Source: an uncultured Paludibaculum sp. (GTDB lineage: Bacteria > Acidobacteriota > Terriglobia > Bryobacterales > Bryobacteraceae). Taken from it: a stretch of DNA of 64,000 nucleotides. A program made the translations under genes and the position numbers. The notes under the pieces were generated by a model that had not been told where the DNA came from, did no database searches, and saw only the letters and a program-made list of their open reading frames with translations. The DNA lies in NCBI RefSeq assembly GCF_963665245.1, contig NZ_OY762267.1:3444001-3508000 (forward strand), written 5' to 3'. Of this stretch, positions 24,801 to 39,800 are shown one piece after another (positions within the stretch are counted from its first letter, which is position 1; the number at the start of each line of letters is the position of its first letter).

Positions 24801-27800
24801 GCCACACGCGCAGACCTCGGTATGGCGTCTGCCTGAGTCACCGGAAGAGGAGATCCTGGCCGCCCTGTTCGCAGACGCGCTCGGGGTCGCCGAAGTTGGG
24901 CCTGACGACGACTTCTTCACGATGGGCGGCCATTCTATGCTGGCCACCAGGCTGACCGGTTCGATCAGGTCGGCATTAGGCGTCGATCTCTCGCTTCGCG
25001 AGGTATTCGACGCCCCGACAGTCAGAAGCCTCGCGCGGAAGGTGCAGGACAGTGGTCCGCCGCGCCGAAGGCTGCTGGAGGCGACCGGATCGGCGGACCG
25101 GTCGCTGTCGTTCTCGCAACGCCGATTGTGGTTCCTTAACCGCCTAGAAACGACGGTTCCACTCTACAACATCCCTCTCGCGCTGCATTTCGAGGCGGAA
25201 CCCGATCGGGCCGCTCTCGAACGGGCACTGGCCGACACCGTTGAGCGTCATGAGACGCTGCGGACAGTCTTGCCTGAAGTTGAGGGCAATCCTTGTCAGC
25301 GCATCCTTCCGCCTGATGAGGCGCGCCCGATCCTAACTCGCATCGAGACCCCAGACGAGCATCTGCAGCAGGAAATCGATCTGGCCTCGCGCCGTCCTTT
25401 CGACATCACGTGCGAGATTCCACTGCGCGTGTATTTGTTCACGTCGGCGTCGGGGAAGAGCGTTCTGCTGCTGGTGCTGCACCATGTCGCGGCCGACGGG
25501 TGGTCGCTGCGGCCACTGCTTTCGGATCTTCAGCGCGCGTACGCTGCGCGTCTGGGCGGTGAAGACTCTCGGCTTCCGGGCCTGCCGGTGCAGTACGCCG
25601 ACTTCGCAGCCTGGCAAACCGAGTCGCTCGGGAAGGAAGAAGATTCCAACAGCCCGATGGCGCGGCAACTCGACTTCTGGATGAAGACGTTGCAGGGCAT
25701 ACCAGAAGAGGTCGAGTTGCCGACGGACCGGCCCCGGCCGAGCGGCGGCACGCTACGCGGCGACAGCATCCCGCTTCATCTCGATGCCTGTCTGCACGGC
25801 GAACTGATTGCGCTGGCCCGGCAGGAAAGAGCGACACTTTTCATGGCTCTTCACGCCGGGCTCGCTGCCTTGCTGCGACGGCTCGGCTCGCAAACCGACA
25901 TCGTGATCGGAACTCCCGTCGCGGGACGCTCCGATAGCGCGCTCGGGGACCTCGTCGGCTTCTTCGTCAACACTCTGGTTCTCCGGACGGATGTATCCGG
26001 CGATCCGAGTTTTCGGGAACTGGTTCAGCGGGTTCGAACGACCGACCTGAACGCCTACGCGCACCAGGATCTTCCGCTTGAGCGGCTGGTTCGGGCCGTC
26101 AACCCAACGCGCAGGCTGTCCTCGCACCCGCTCTTTCAGGTGATGCTGGCGCTCAACAGCCAGCCCGTTCCCGACCTGGTGTTTGGCGGTGTTCCGGCGA
26201 GATGCGAGTTAGTGTCCACCGGAGTTTCGAAGTTCGACATGATGATTAGCCTAAGCGAGCATCGGACCGGTGCGCGAACTCCGCAAGGCATATCGGGGCA
26301 TATCGAGTTCAGCACCGATCTGTTCGACAGGCAGACGGTGGAGGCGATCGCACGCCGATTCACGAATCTGCTTACGACCGTCGTGCGCCAACCGGAACTG
26401 GCGATCGGCCGGATTGCCCTGCTGGAAGGAGATGAACAGCGGAGGATCGTCGAAGAATGGAATGGCCCCGCTCCTGTGACAGAGTCCTCCACGCTTTGCG
26501 CGATGTTCGAACGCCAAGCCAGAGAGACGCCGGACGCCACAGCAGTGACGTTCGGAGCGGAACGCGTCACCTACGCCGAACTGAATGAGCGCGCCAACCG
26601 GTTGGCCCATGCGCTGATCGCAAGAGGCGCGGGACCCGAGCACATCGTGGCCCTCGCCATGCCCCGATCTCTGGAGGCGATCGTCGCGCTGATTGCCACC
26701 GTCAAGTCAGGAGCAGCTTATCTCCCGCTCGACCCGGAGTACCCGGCGGAACGGCTTTCGTTCATGGTGGAAGATGCGGCTCCGGATCTGGCTCTCACGC
26801 TCGCCGCAATGACGCGGAGCGTTCCGCAGTCGGTTCCGCATCTGGCCATCGACGACCCAGCCACGGCTGCGGAAATGGCGGCAAGTCCGCCGCACGATCC
26901 GACGGACGGGGATCGCCATGCGCCGCTGCTGTCGTCGAACGCGGCGTATGTGATCTACACCTCTGGTTCGACAGGGCTGCCCAAAGGCGCTGTAGTCACT
27001 CATCAATGCGTAGTCCGGCTGTTTCGCGCGACCGAGGATCGTTTCCACTTCGGCCCCGATGACGTCTGGACGCAGTTTCACTCCTATGCCTTCGACTTCT
27101 CTGTATGGGAGATCTGGGGGGCTCTCCTCTACGGCGGCCGTCTGGTCGTGGTGCCGTATCTCACCAGTCGTTCGCCGGTCGACTTCCTGCGCCTGCTGTC
27201 CGAAGAGAAGGTCACGGTTCTGAATCAGACTCCGTCGGCGTTCTACCAGCTGATTCGGGCCGACTCGGAGAACGCCGTGCCTCTGGCGCTACGTTGGGTC
27301 ATCTTCGGCGGGGAAGCGCTGGACATGTCGAAGTTGGACGAATGGCGCGTAAGCCATCCCGATGCTCCCGCGCTGATCAACATGTACGGCATTACTGAAA
27401 CCACAGTTCACGTAACATACATGCGTATCGGCGACACGGATTCCGGCAGTCCGATCGGTCGCGGGATTCCGGATCTTCACGTCTACGTTCTGGACGAACA
27501 GCTCCAACCTGTTCCTACTGGCGTCCCGGGCGAGATGTATGTGGCTGGTCCGGGTCTGGCGCGTGGGTACCTGCGGAGAGCCGCGTTGACGTCTTCGCGC
27601 TTCGTTGCCGACCCGCTGGGCCCTCCGGGGTCCCGAATATATCGTACGGGGGATCGGGCGAAATGGACGGCGCAGGGCGTGCTTGAGTTCCTGGGCCGGT
27701 CCGACCAGCAGTTCAAGATTCGTGGGTTCCGCATTGAACCGGCGGAGGTCGAGGCCGCCATCGTACGCCTGGGGAGTGTGTCTCAGGCTGTCGTTGCCTG

Positions 27801-30800
27801 CCGCGAGGACAGCGACGGCGACAAGCAAATGGCGGCCTATGTCGTTCCGGCGCCAGGACAGGAGATCGACCCCGCTCAGATGCGGGCGCAACTGAGACGG
27901 GCGTTGCCCGAGTATATGGTTCCGGCTGCGATCATATCGGTTCCGGCCTTTCCGCTGACAGTCAACGGCAAGCTCGATTTCAACGCGTTGCCGGTGCCGA
28001 ATTTCGGCGGGTCTGTCTCATGCTGGCGCGCTCCGAGAACGCCCGAAGAGGAGATTCTTTGCTCGTTGTTCGCCGAAACTCTGAACGTGCCCCGGATCGG
28101 CTTGGACGACAACTTCTTCGATTTCGGCGGGCATTCGCTGCTTGCAACGCGACTCATCGGACGAATCCGTCGAACTCTTAACGCCGGATTGTCAATTCGC
28201 GATCTGTTTGAGAATCCGACCGTCTCCGGCCTGGTTCAGCGGCTACAACAGGGACGGGGGACGACTCGTCCCTGCGTTGAGCCCGCGAGTCAAGCCGAGG
28301 AGTTGCCGCTGTCGTTTGCGCAACGCCGACTCTGGTTCCTGAACAACCTCGAAGGCGAAGTCGCCACCTATAACATCCCGATCGCCTTGCGCCTAATGGG
28401 CGATCTCGATGCAGACGCGCTCGAAGCAGCCCTGGCTGAAGTCGTCGAGCGGCACTGTAGCTTACGGACGGTGTTTCCGGAGAGCGATGGCGTTCCCCGG
28501 CAGCACGTCCTCGATCCGGCGGCGGGGAGTCCTACGCTGAGCATCATACCCGCGACGGAAGACAGTATCCAAGAGGCTCTGATCCGCGAATCGCGTCGGG
28601 GCTTCGATCTCAGCCGCGAGACGCCGATGCGGGCGTACCTGTTCCGCCTCAACGAGCGTGAGCATGTGTTGCTGCTGGTGATGCATCATATTGCGAGCGA
28701 TGGCTGGTCTGTCGGCCCGCTTGCCGCGGAGTTGTCGCACGCCTATGCCGCGTGCCTGCGAGGTGAGACAACAGACCTTCCGGAGTTGCCGGTCCAGTAC
28801 ACGGATTACACTCTGTGGCAATACAAGGTTCTGGGCCGCGAGTCGGATCCCCAAAGCGAGAGTGCGCGCCAATTGGAGTTTTGGACGAGCACGCTGCGCG
28901 GCTTGCCCGAAGAGCTCAGTCTTCCCGTCGATCGCGCACGACCGGCCGTTTCCAGCCACCGTGGCGACGTTGTGCGGCTTGGCGTTTCGGCGCAGTTGCA
29001 TGGAGAGCTTCTGAAGCTGGCGCGGGATCGGAACGCCAGTATGTTCATGGTGATTCAGGCCGCGCTTGTTGCGCTTCTGACCAGGCTCGGAGCGGGCTGC
29101 GACATCGCGGTTGGAACTCCGATCGCCGGACGAACGGATACGGTTCTAGAAGACCTGATCGGGTTGTTCGTGAATACCCTCGTGCTGCGAACCGACACGT
29201 CGGGCGACCCGAGGTTCCTCGAACTGCTGGATCGCGTGAAGGCTACGGACCTCAGCGCCTACGCTCATCAGGACCTCCCGTTCGAGCGCCTCGTCGAAGC
29301 GCTCAACCCGGTTCGTTCGCTAGCGCGCCATCCGCTCTTCCAGGTGATGCTCGCTTTTCGGAGCGACGCAAGGCCGCGGTTCTCGTTCCCTCGGGTCGAG
29401 GTCGTCCCGCAATCGGTCGGCACTGGAGTTGCGAAGTTCGATTTGTCGCTCACGCTGAGGGAGAGCCGATCGGGGGATGGAGCTCCGGAGGGGATCGCAG
29501 GGAACATTGACTACCGCACCGACCTTTTCGACCGGGAGACCGTGGAAGCGCTTGGAAGCCGGCTGGTGCGAGTGCTGGAAGCGGCGGCGGCGCGGCCGGA
29601 GGAGCCGATCGGGCGCATTGATCTGCTGACTGGGAGCGAGCGGCGGCAGGTCCTGCACGAATGGAACGACACGGCCCGCGAACTGGAGCCGCTGACGCTC
29701 GCCTCGATGTTCGAACGCACGGTGGAGCAGCGTGGCGCAGCGGTCTGCGTGGAGTTCCCCGGCGGGCAAGTCAGCTACGCGGAGCTGAACCGGCGCTCGA
29801 ATCGCGTGGCGCATGGGCTGATCGCGAAAGGGATTGGCCTGGATGACGTAGTCGGCGTCGCGATTCCGCGCTCGCTCGACATGGTGACGGCGATTCTAGG
29901 CGTGGCGAAAGCTGGAGCGGCGTACCTGCCGCTCGACGTGAACTACCCGTCCGAGCGCCTGGCGTGGATGGCGGAGGACGCGCGCGCCGGGCTAGTGCTG
30001 CGGAACGGCGACGAGATCGACGCCCCAGACGAAAGCAATCCGAAGCGCAGCCCGGCGATCGGGACCACAGCGTACGTGATCTACACGTCAGGCTCGACGG
30101 GCCGGCCCAAGGGCGTGGCCATCGAGCAGGGCGGACTCGCCAGCCTGACCGCAGCCGAACTGGAACGCTTCGGGGTGAAGCCGGAATCGCGTGTGTTGCA
30201 GTTGGCCTCGGTCAGCTTCGACGCGGCAGTGATGGAGATGATTATGGCGTTCGGAGCCGGCGCAACGCTCGTACTGCCGGAAGCCGGACCGCTCGCGGGC
30301 GAAGAACTGGGACGCGTGCTGCGCGAGAGCCACATCACGCACGCACTGATTCCGCCGACGGCGCTGGCCAGCATCGGCGACGAGCAGGAACTGAGCGATC
30401 TGGAAACGCTGATCGTGGGCGGCGAAGCGTGCAGCGGCGAACTGGTGGCGCACTGGTCGTCGGGCCGCCGGCTGGTGAACGCGTACGGTCCGACGGAATG
30501 CACAGCGTGCGCCACGATGAGCGAAGCGCTCGAAGGAGCCGAAGCTCCAACCATCGGGCGGCCTATCTGGAACACCTGCGCCTACGTGCTGGACGCAAAT
30601 CTGCAGCCCGTGCCGGCCGGCGTTGCGGGCGAACTGTACATTGGCGGATCGGGTCTGGCGCGCGGCTACGTCAATCGCCCCGGGCTGACGGCGGAGCGTT
30701 TCGTGGCGAATCCATACGGCCACGCCGGCGCGCGGATGTATCGGACGGGCGATCTGGCGAAGTGGCGCGCCGACGGAGCGATCGAGTATCTCGGACGCAC

Positions 30801-33800
30801 GGATCAGCAGATCAAGATCCGCGGGTTCCGTGTGGAGTTGGGCGAGATTGAATCGGCGCTGCTGAAGTGCACGGGCGTGAAGGAAGCGCGTGTCGTAGCG
30901 CGCGAGGACGAGCCTGGGCAGAAGCGGTTGGTCGGTTACGTGACGCCCGTGGACGTGGATACTGCGAGCCTGCGGCAGCGTCTCGCGCAGACACTGCCGG
31001 AGTACATGGTGCCGGCGGCTATCGTGACGATGGAAGCGTTGCCGCTGACGCCGAACGGGAAGCTCGACCGCAAGGCGTTGCCCGCGCCGGAGTTCCGGCC
31101 CATCGAATGGCGAGCGCCGCGAACGCCGCAGGAAGAGGTATTGTGCTCGCTCTTTGCCGAAACGCTGCGGCTGGAAAAGGTGGGCCTCGACGATAACTTC
31201 TTCCATCTTGGTGGAGACAGCATCTCGTCGATGCAGTTAGTCAGTCGTGCGCGCAAGGCCGGCTGGGTCATCACGCCGCGCGACGTGTTCCAGCACCAGA
31301 CGGTGGAAGCTCTGGCTGCGGTTGCGCGGAGTGTGGTGGTGGAAACGGCGGAGCAGGACGTGGCCACGGGAGAAGCGGCGCTGACGGCGATCATGCGTTA
31401 CGTGATCGAGCGGGGCGGACCGATGGGTCGGTTCAGCCAGTCGATGGTGTTCCCGGTGCGACCGGGCATCGAAGAACGACATTTGGTGGTGGCGCTGCAG
31501 GCCGTGCTTGACCATCACGATGCGTTGCGGATGCGGCTGAGGGGTGAGCGGTTGGAGATCGTCGAAGCGGGCAGCGTGCGCGCCGAGAGCTGCCTGCATC
31601 GGTCGGAAGCGGAAGCGCGGCTGGACCCCGAGGCCGGCGTGATGTTGCAGGCCGTCTGGTTCGACGCTGGCGAGGAAGCAGCGGGAAGGCTGCAGGTGAT
31701 GATCCATCACCTGGCGGTGGACGGCGTGTCGTGGCGCATTCTCGGGCCGGATCTGCAATCGGCGTGGGAAGCTGCTGCAGCAGGCCAGCCGATTGAGTTG
31801 GGAGCGAAGGGGACATCGTTCCGGCGCTGGGCCGAGCGGCTGGAGGAAGAAGGGCGTTCAGAGCGTCGCGTCAGGGAACTGCCGCTGTGGACCGGGATGC
31901 TGAGCGCCCCGTCACCGCGGATCGCCAAAGGCGACCTCGACCCCACGCGAGACACGGCCGCGACGGCGGGACACCTCAGCCTGACGCTCGACCCGCGCAT
32001 CACGGCGCCATTGCTGAGCAGCGTGCCGGCCGCGTTCCACGGTCGTGTGAACGACGTTCTGCTGAGCGCGCTTGCGCTGGCCGCGGGTCGGGATAGAGCG
32101 TTGCTGGTGGACGTGGAAGGCCACGGACGCGAAGAGATCTTCGAAGGCGTCGATCTGTCCCGCACGGTGGGCTGGTTTACGAGCCTCTATCCGGTACGGC
32201 TGGACATTGCGGGCCTGGATCGCGGCCGCGCGGTGAAGAGCGTGAAGGAGCAGTTGCGCGCGATTCCGGACGGCGGCATCGGATACGGCCTGCTGCGCTA
32301 TCTCAACGACGATACGCGAGCGAAGCTTTCACAACTGCAGCAACCGGAGATCGCGTTCAATTACCTGGGACGCTTCGAAGGCAGCGGTGACGAGAATGTG
32401 CTCGGTGGCGCAGTGGATGCGGAGATGCCGATGTGGCACGCCGTGGAAGTGAACGCGCTGACGATAGACAGCCCGGAAGGACCACGGCTGAAAGCCATAT
32501 GGCGTTGGGCTCCGGCGCTGGTCACCGAAGAGCAGGTGCGAGCCATCGCGGAAGGCTGGTTTGCAGAGCTCGAAGCGATAGCGTTCGACGCCGCAATTAG
32601 CGGACGCACGCCCTCGGACGTGCCGTTGGTGCGCTTGTCGCAGGGGGAGATCGAAGCGCTGGAGAGCCGTTATCCGGGACTTGAAGACATCCTACCGTTG
32701 TCGCCGCTGCAGCAGGGTCTGCTGTTCCACGCGCAGTACGACACCGAAGGACCGGACGTCTACACGGTCCAGTTGTCGCTGGACCTGGAAGGCCGGCTCG
32801 ACGAGAAGGCGTTGGAGACAGCGGCCCGCGCGGTAGTGAAGCGGCATGCGAGTCTGCGGGCAGCATTCGTTCCGGAAGGCGTGCAGGTGATCGACGGCGG
32901 AGCGGAACTGCCGTGGACCGTTCTCGACCTGCGCGGGTCCGATGAGCATCGCCATCGCGATCTGGTGGAAGCCGAGCGGCGGAAGCGCTTCGACATGACG
33001 ACGGCGCCGCTGATGCGCTTTACGTTGATGCGTATCGAGGAAGAGCGATGGCGGCTGTTGCTGACCAATCATCACCTGCTGATGGATGGGTGGTCGGTAC
33101 CCGTATTCCTGCAGGAGCTGATGGCGCTGTATGCCAGCAAGGGCGACGATGGCGCGTTGAGACGCGTGACGCCGTATCGTGAGTATCTGCGGTGGGTCGC
33201 GGCCCAGGATGAGGAGGCCGGGCGCGCGGCGTGGCACTCGGAGTTGGCGGGGCTGGAAGAGGCGACGCGTGTGGCGGCTCCGGAGAAGGAGTCGCGGCTG
33301 GCTCCGGAGCGTGTGACGACAGATGTTCCGGATGAACTGGCGGACGAGTTGAGCAAAGTGGCGCGCGCACACGGGCTGACGCTGAACACGCTGGTGCAGG
33401 GGGCGTGGGGCATTCTACTGAGCCACTTGACGGCGCGCGACGAAGTGGTGTTCGGGGTGACCGTGGCCGGTCGTCCGCCGGAGGTGGCTGGGATCGAGAC
33501 GATGGTGGGGCTGTTCATCAACACGATCCCGCTACGGATGCGCATGGATGGGCGGGAGCAGCTGATCGAGCTGCTGCGGCGCGTGCAGGAGAAGCAGTCG
33601 CGGGTGATGGCGTATCAGCACATGCCGCTGTCGGAGATCCAGCGGCTGGCCGGAGTGGGCGAACTGTTTGACACGCTAGTGGTGTTTGAGAACTACCCGG
33701 TGGCGCGGGAAGAACTCGCCGAGCGTGCGCGGGACCTGCGGGTGACGAGCATCGACGGGCGGGACACGACGCATTACGCGCTGAGCCTGGTGGTGATTCC

Positions 33801-36800
33801 TGGCAAACGTCTGCGCTTGCGCCTGGATTATCGGGCCGAGGCGTTCGATCGCGCGACGGTGGAAGCGCTGGCGCAGCGGCTGGTGCGGCTGCTGGAGGCG
33901 GTGGTTCGGAATCCGGAGCAGCGCATCGGGTGCATCGATCTGCTGAGCGCGGATGAGCGACGGCAGGTGCTGGACGAGTGGAACCGCACCGAGCATGCGG
34001 TTCCGGAGACGACGCTGGCGGAGATGCTGTCGGCGCAGGCGTTGCGGACTCCGGATGCGGCGGCCGTGGTGTTTGCCGGACGCAGCGTCAGTTACCGCGA
34101 GTTGCATGAGCGCGCCAATCGTCTGGCTCATGGGTTGATCTCGCGCGGCATCGGCTGCGAGGATGTGGTGGCGGTGGCGCTGCCGCGATCGGTGGAGATG
34201 ATGGTGGCGCTGCTGGGGATCCTGAAGGCGGGCGCGGCGTACCTGCCTGTCGATCCGGAGTACCCGGCCGAGCGGCTGCGCTTCATGATGGAGGACGCGC
34301 GTCCGGCGCTGGCTATCACGAATCGCGCTCTGGCGGACCGTTTCGTCGAAGCAAAAGTGCTGGAGCTTGATGCGATCGAGACCGAGCAGGCGCTGAACGC
34401 CTGCAGTGCGGAGGAGCCGACGTCCGCGCTGCGCCCCGACAACACGGCGTATGTGATCTACACGTCGGGCTCGACGGGCACGCCGAAGGGCACGGCCATC
34501 GAGCATCGGAGTGCGGCGGCGTTCCTGCATTGGGCGAAAGAAGCGTTCGGCGAGGACGAGCGTGCAGCGACGTTGTGTTCCACTTCGATTTGCTTCGATC
34601 TGTCGATCTTCGAACTGTATCTGCCGCTGAGTTTCGGCGGGACGGTGTATCTGGCTGGCAACGCGCTGGAGCTTGCGCAACTGAGCCGTCGCGAGGAAGT
34701 GACACTGGTCAACACGGTTCCGTCGGCGATGGCGGAACTGGTTCGCGGCGGTGGTCTGCCGGCCTCGGTGAGGACGGTAAATCTGGCGGGCGAAGCGCTG
34801 CGGCAATCGCTGGCGCAGCAGATTTACGAGCGCGGGCATGTGGAACGCGTAGTGAATCTGTATGGCCCGACGGAGTACACCACATACACGACTTATGCGG
34901 TGGCGGAGCGACACGGCGAGGGAATGACGCCGATTGGCCGTCCGATCTGGAATACGCGGGTGTACGTGCTGGACGAGAGTCTGCAACCGGTACCGGTGGG
35001 CGTCGCGGGCGAGCTATATATCGAGGGGATTGGGCTGGCGCGCGGATACCTGAAGCGGCCCGGGCTGACGGCGGAACGCTTCGTGGCCAATCCGTACGGA
35101 GCGCCGGGCGCGCGGATGTATCGGACGGGCGATCTGGCGAAGTGGCGCGCCGACGGAGCGATCGAGTATCTCGGACGCACGGATCAGCAGATCAAGATCC
35201 GCGGGTTCCGTGTGGAGTTGGGCGAGATTGAGGCGGTGCTGCTGAAGGACCCGGAGGTGGTGCAGGCGGTGGTGGTGGCGCGCGAGGACGAGCCTGGGCA
35301 GAAGCGGTTGGTCGGTTACGTGACGCCCGTGGACGTGGATACTGCGAGCCTGCGGCAGCGTCTCGCGCAGACACTGCCGGAGTACATGGTGCCGGCGGCT
35401 ATCGTGACGATGGAAGCGTTGCCGCTGACGCCGAACGGGAAGCTCGACCGCAAGGCGTTGCCCGCGCCGGAGTTCCGGCCCATCGAATGGCGAGCGCCGC
35501 GAACGCCGCAGGAAGAGGTATTGTGCTCGCTCTTTGCCGAAACGCTGCGGCTGGAAAAGGTGGGCCTCGACGATAACTTCTTCCATCTTGGTGGAGACAG
35601 CATCTCGTCGATGCAGTTAGTCAGTCGTGCGCGCAAGGCCGGCTGGGTCATCACGCCGCGCGACGTGTTCCAGCACCAGACGGTGGAAGCTCTGGCTGCG
35701 GTTGCGCGGAGTGTGGTGGTGGAAACGGCGGAGCAGGACGTGGCCACGGGAGAAGCGGCGCTGACGGCGATCATGCGTTACGTGATCGAGCGGGGCGGAC
35801 CGATGGGTCGGTTCAGCCAGTCGATGGTGTTCCCGGTGCGACCGGGCATCGAAGAACGACATTTGGTGGTGGCGCTGCAGGCCGTGCTTGACCATCACGA
35901 TGCGTTGCGGATGCGGCTGAGGGGTGAGCGGTTGGAGATCGTCGAAGCGGGCAGCGTGCGCGCCGAGAGCTGCCTGCATCGGTCGGAAGCGGAAGCGCGG
36001 CTGGACCCCGAGGCCGGCGTGATGTTGCAGGCCGTCTGGTTCGACGCTGGCGAGGAAGCAGCGGGAAGGCTGCAGGTGATGATCCATCACCTGGCGGTGG
36101 ACGGCGTGTCGTGGCGCATTCTCGGGCCGGATCTGCAATCGGCGTGGGAAGCTGCTGCAGCAGGCCAGCCGATTGAGTTGGGAGCGAAGGGGACATCGTT
36201 CCGGCGCTGGGCCGAGCGGCTGGAGGAAGAAGGGCGTTCAGAGCGTCGCGTCAGGGAACTGCCGCTGTGGACCGGGATGCTGAGCGCCCCGTCACCGCGG
36301 ATCGCCAAAGGCGACCTCGACCCCACGCGAGACACGGCCGCGACGGCGGGACACCTCAGCCTGACGCTCGACCCGCGCATCACGGCGCCATTGCTGAGCA
36401 GCGTGCCGGCCGCGTTCCACGGTCGTGTGAACGACGTTCTGCTGAGCGCGCTTGCGCTGGCCGCGGGTCGGGATAGAGCGTTGCTGGTGGACGTGGAAGG
36501 CCACGGACGCGAAGAGATCTTCGAAGGCGTCGATCTGTCCCGCACGGTGGGCTGGTTTACGAGCCTCTATCCGGTACGGCTGGACATTGCGGGCCTGGAT
36601 CGCGGCCGCGCGGTGAAGAGCGTGAAGGAGCAGTTGCGCGCGATTCCGGACGGCGGCATCGGATACGGCCTGCTGCGCTATCTCAACGACGATACGCGAG
36701 CGAAGCTTTCACAACTGCAGCAACCGGAGATCGCGTTCAATTACCTGGGACGCTTCGAAGGCAGCGGTGACGAGAATGTGCTCGGTGGCGCAGTGGATGC

Positions 36801-39800
36801 GGAGATGCCGATGTGGCACGCCGTGGAAGTGAACGCGCTGACGATAGACAGCCCGGAAGGACCACGGCTGAAAGCCATATGGCGTTGGGCTCCGGCGCTG
36901 GTCACCGAAGAGCAGGTGCGAGCCATCGCGGAAGGCTGGTTTGCAGAGCTCGAAGCGATAGCGTTCGACGCCGCAATTAGCGGACGCACGCCCTCGGACG
37001 TGCCGTTGGTGCGCTTGTCGCAGGGGGAGATCGAAGCGCTGGAGAGCCGTTATCCGGGACTTGAAGACATCCTACCGTTGTCGCCGCTGCAGCAGGGTCT
37101 GCTGTTCCACGCGCAGTACGACACCGAAGGACCGGACGTGTACATGGTCCAGATGGTGTTCGAACTCGATGGCGCGGTAGACGAGCAGACGCTGGAGGCC
37201 GCGGCGCGGGTGCTGGTCAAGCGGCACGCTAGTCTGCGGGCGGCCTTTGTCCAGGAAGGTGTGCAGGTCATCGACGGCGCCGCGGAGTTGCCGTGGCGAG
37301 TCGTCGATCTGCGCGGGACGGATGAGCACGACTATCGCGAGTTGCTGCGAGCCGACCGTGAACAGCGCTTCGACGTGACGAAGGCTCCGCTGATGCGCGT
37401 CACGCTGGTGCGCATCGAGGAAGAGCGATGGCGTCTGGTGCTGACCAATCATCACCTGCTGATGGATGGGTGGTCGGTACCCGTGCTTCTGCAGGAACTA
37501 CTGGCGCTGTATGCGACCCAAGGCGACGAGCGCAGTCTGCGACGCGTGACGCCATATCGCGAGTATCTGCGCTGGATTGCCGCGCAGGACGAGCAGGCCG
37601 GACGCGAGGCGTGGAAAGCGGCGCTGTCAGGACTCGAAGAAGGCACGTGCATCGCCGCGGCAAACACGACACCGCGTGAGCCGGAGCGCGTAACGGCCGA
37701 CGTTCCGGAGTGGCTGGCTGAGGCCCTGAGCAAAGAAGCGCGTGCCCACGGGCTGACGCTGAACACGGTAGTGCAGGGAGCGTGGGGCATTCTGCTGAGC
37801 AACCTCACCGCTCGCGAAGAAGTGGTGTTCGGTGTGACGGTAGCCGGTCGTCCGCCGGAGGTGGCTGGGATCGAGACGATGGTGGGCCTATTCATCAACA
37901 CGGTCCCACTGCGGATGCGCGTCAGCGGAGATGAGCGGCTGATCGATTTGCTGCAGCGCGTGCAGGAGCGGCAGTCGCGCCTGATGGCGCATCAGCACAT
38001 GCTGCTGGCCGAGACGCAGCGGCTGGCCGGTGTGGGTGAACTATTCGACACGCTCGTGGTGTTTGAAAACTACCCGGTGGATCGCGAAGCGTTGTCGGAG
38101 AGTGCCGCCGGACTGCGCATCCGCAGTGCGGAAGGGCGCGACGCCTCGCACTACGCCATGACGCTGGTGGTGGCGCCCGGGCGCACGCTGCGCGTACGGC
38201 TTGACTATCGACCGGAGGTCTGCGCGCGGGAGGAAGCCGAGCATTTGCTCGCGCGTCTGATGCGTCTGCTGGAAGCCGCGGGTCGCGACCTGCAGCAGCG
38301 AGTCGGCCGCATCGGCTTGCTGAGCGAAGAAGAGCGGCGGCAGGTTCTGCAGGACTGGAACGGGACGGAGCGCGAACTGCCTGCCGGTACCGTCGCGGAC
38401 CTGTTCGAAGAGCAGGCCCAACGGACGCCGGAGGCGATCGCGGTAGCGTCCGGGGGCCGGAGAGTCACGTACCGCGAACTGAACGAGAAGGCCAATCAAG
38501 TGGCACACGCCCTGCGGTCGCGCGGAGTGGGTGCGGAGGCTCTGGTGGTTGTGGCGGCGCCGCGATCGATGGAGACCATCGTCGCGCTGCTGGGCATCGT
38601 GAAAGCGGGCGCGGCGTATCTTCCGCTGGACCCCGAGTATCCGGCCGAACGCGTGCGCTTCGTCTTCGAAGATACGCGGCCGGCGGCCGTGCTCGGCCTC
38701 GGCGAGGCGGCCTCACGAGTGCCCGGACCCGTGCTGCTGCTCGATGGCGACGAGATCGCAGGCAGCGCGACGCACAACCCGAAAGACGTTTGGAGAGATA
38801 CGCGGCAGACGGCGTACGTGATGTACACGTCGGGCTCGACGGGAAGGCCGAAGGGCGTGGCGGTGAGCCATGCGTCCGTCGTGCGGCTGGTGCGGAACAC
38901 CGACTTTGCGCGGCTCGACGCAGAGCAGGTGATGCTGCAGATGGCTCCGGTGGCCTTCGACGCGTCGACGCTGGAGATCTGGGGCAGTCTGCTGAACGGC
39001 GGCCGACTGGTGGTGGCCGGCTCCGACGTGGGTCTGGACGAAGTCGGCGAACTGGTCAGGCGCGAAGGGATTACGACGCTGTGGCTGACGGCCGGGCTGT
39101 TCCATGCGATGGTGAACGAGCGGCTGGAGGATCTGCGCGGGGTGAAGCAGTTGCTGGCCGGCGGCGACGCTCTGGGCGTGGCCGAAGTCCGGCGGGCGCT
39201 GGAGGGACTGCCCGACTGTGCGGTGATCAACGGCTACGGCCCGACGGAAGGCACGACATTCAGCTGCTGCCGTCATCTGACGCTGGAGGACTGCGCGGGC
39301 AAGTCTGCGCCGATCGGCGGACCGATCGCGAACACGCGCGCGTACGTGCTGGACGCGAGTTTGCGGCCCGTGGCGATGGGCGTTCCGGGCGAGCTGTACA
39401 TTGCGGGAGCAGGGCTGGCTCGCGGGTATGTGAACCGTCCGGGGCTGACGGCCGAGCGCTTCGTGGCGAACCCGTACGAAGGCGGCGGCGCGCGGATGTA
39501 TCGCACCGGCGATCTCGTGAAGTGGCGCGAAGACGGAGCGTTGGAGTTCCTAGGCCGCGGCGACGAGCAGGTGAAGATCCGCGGCTTCCGCGTGGAGCTG
39601 GGCGAGATCGAAGCGGCGCTGGGCGGCTGCGCAGGAGTGAGTCAGGCGCGCGTGGTGGCGCGGGAAGACGAGCCCGGGCAGAAACGTCTGGTGGCGTATG
39701 TGACTCCGGCGGACGTGGATGTGGAGGCGCTGCGTCGGCGCGTGAGCGAGGCGTTGCCGGAGTACATGGTGCCGGCGGCGATCGTGGCGCTGGACGCGTT

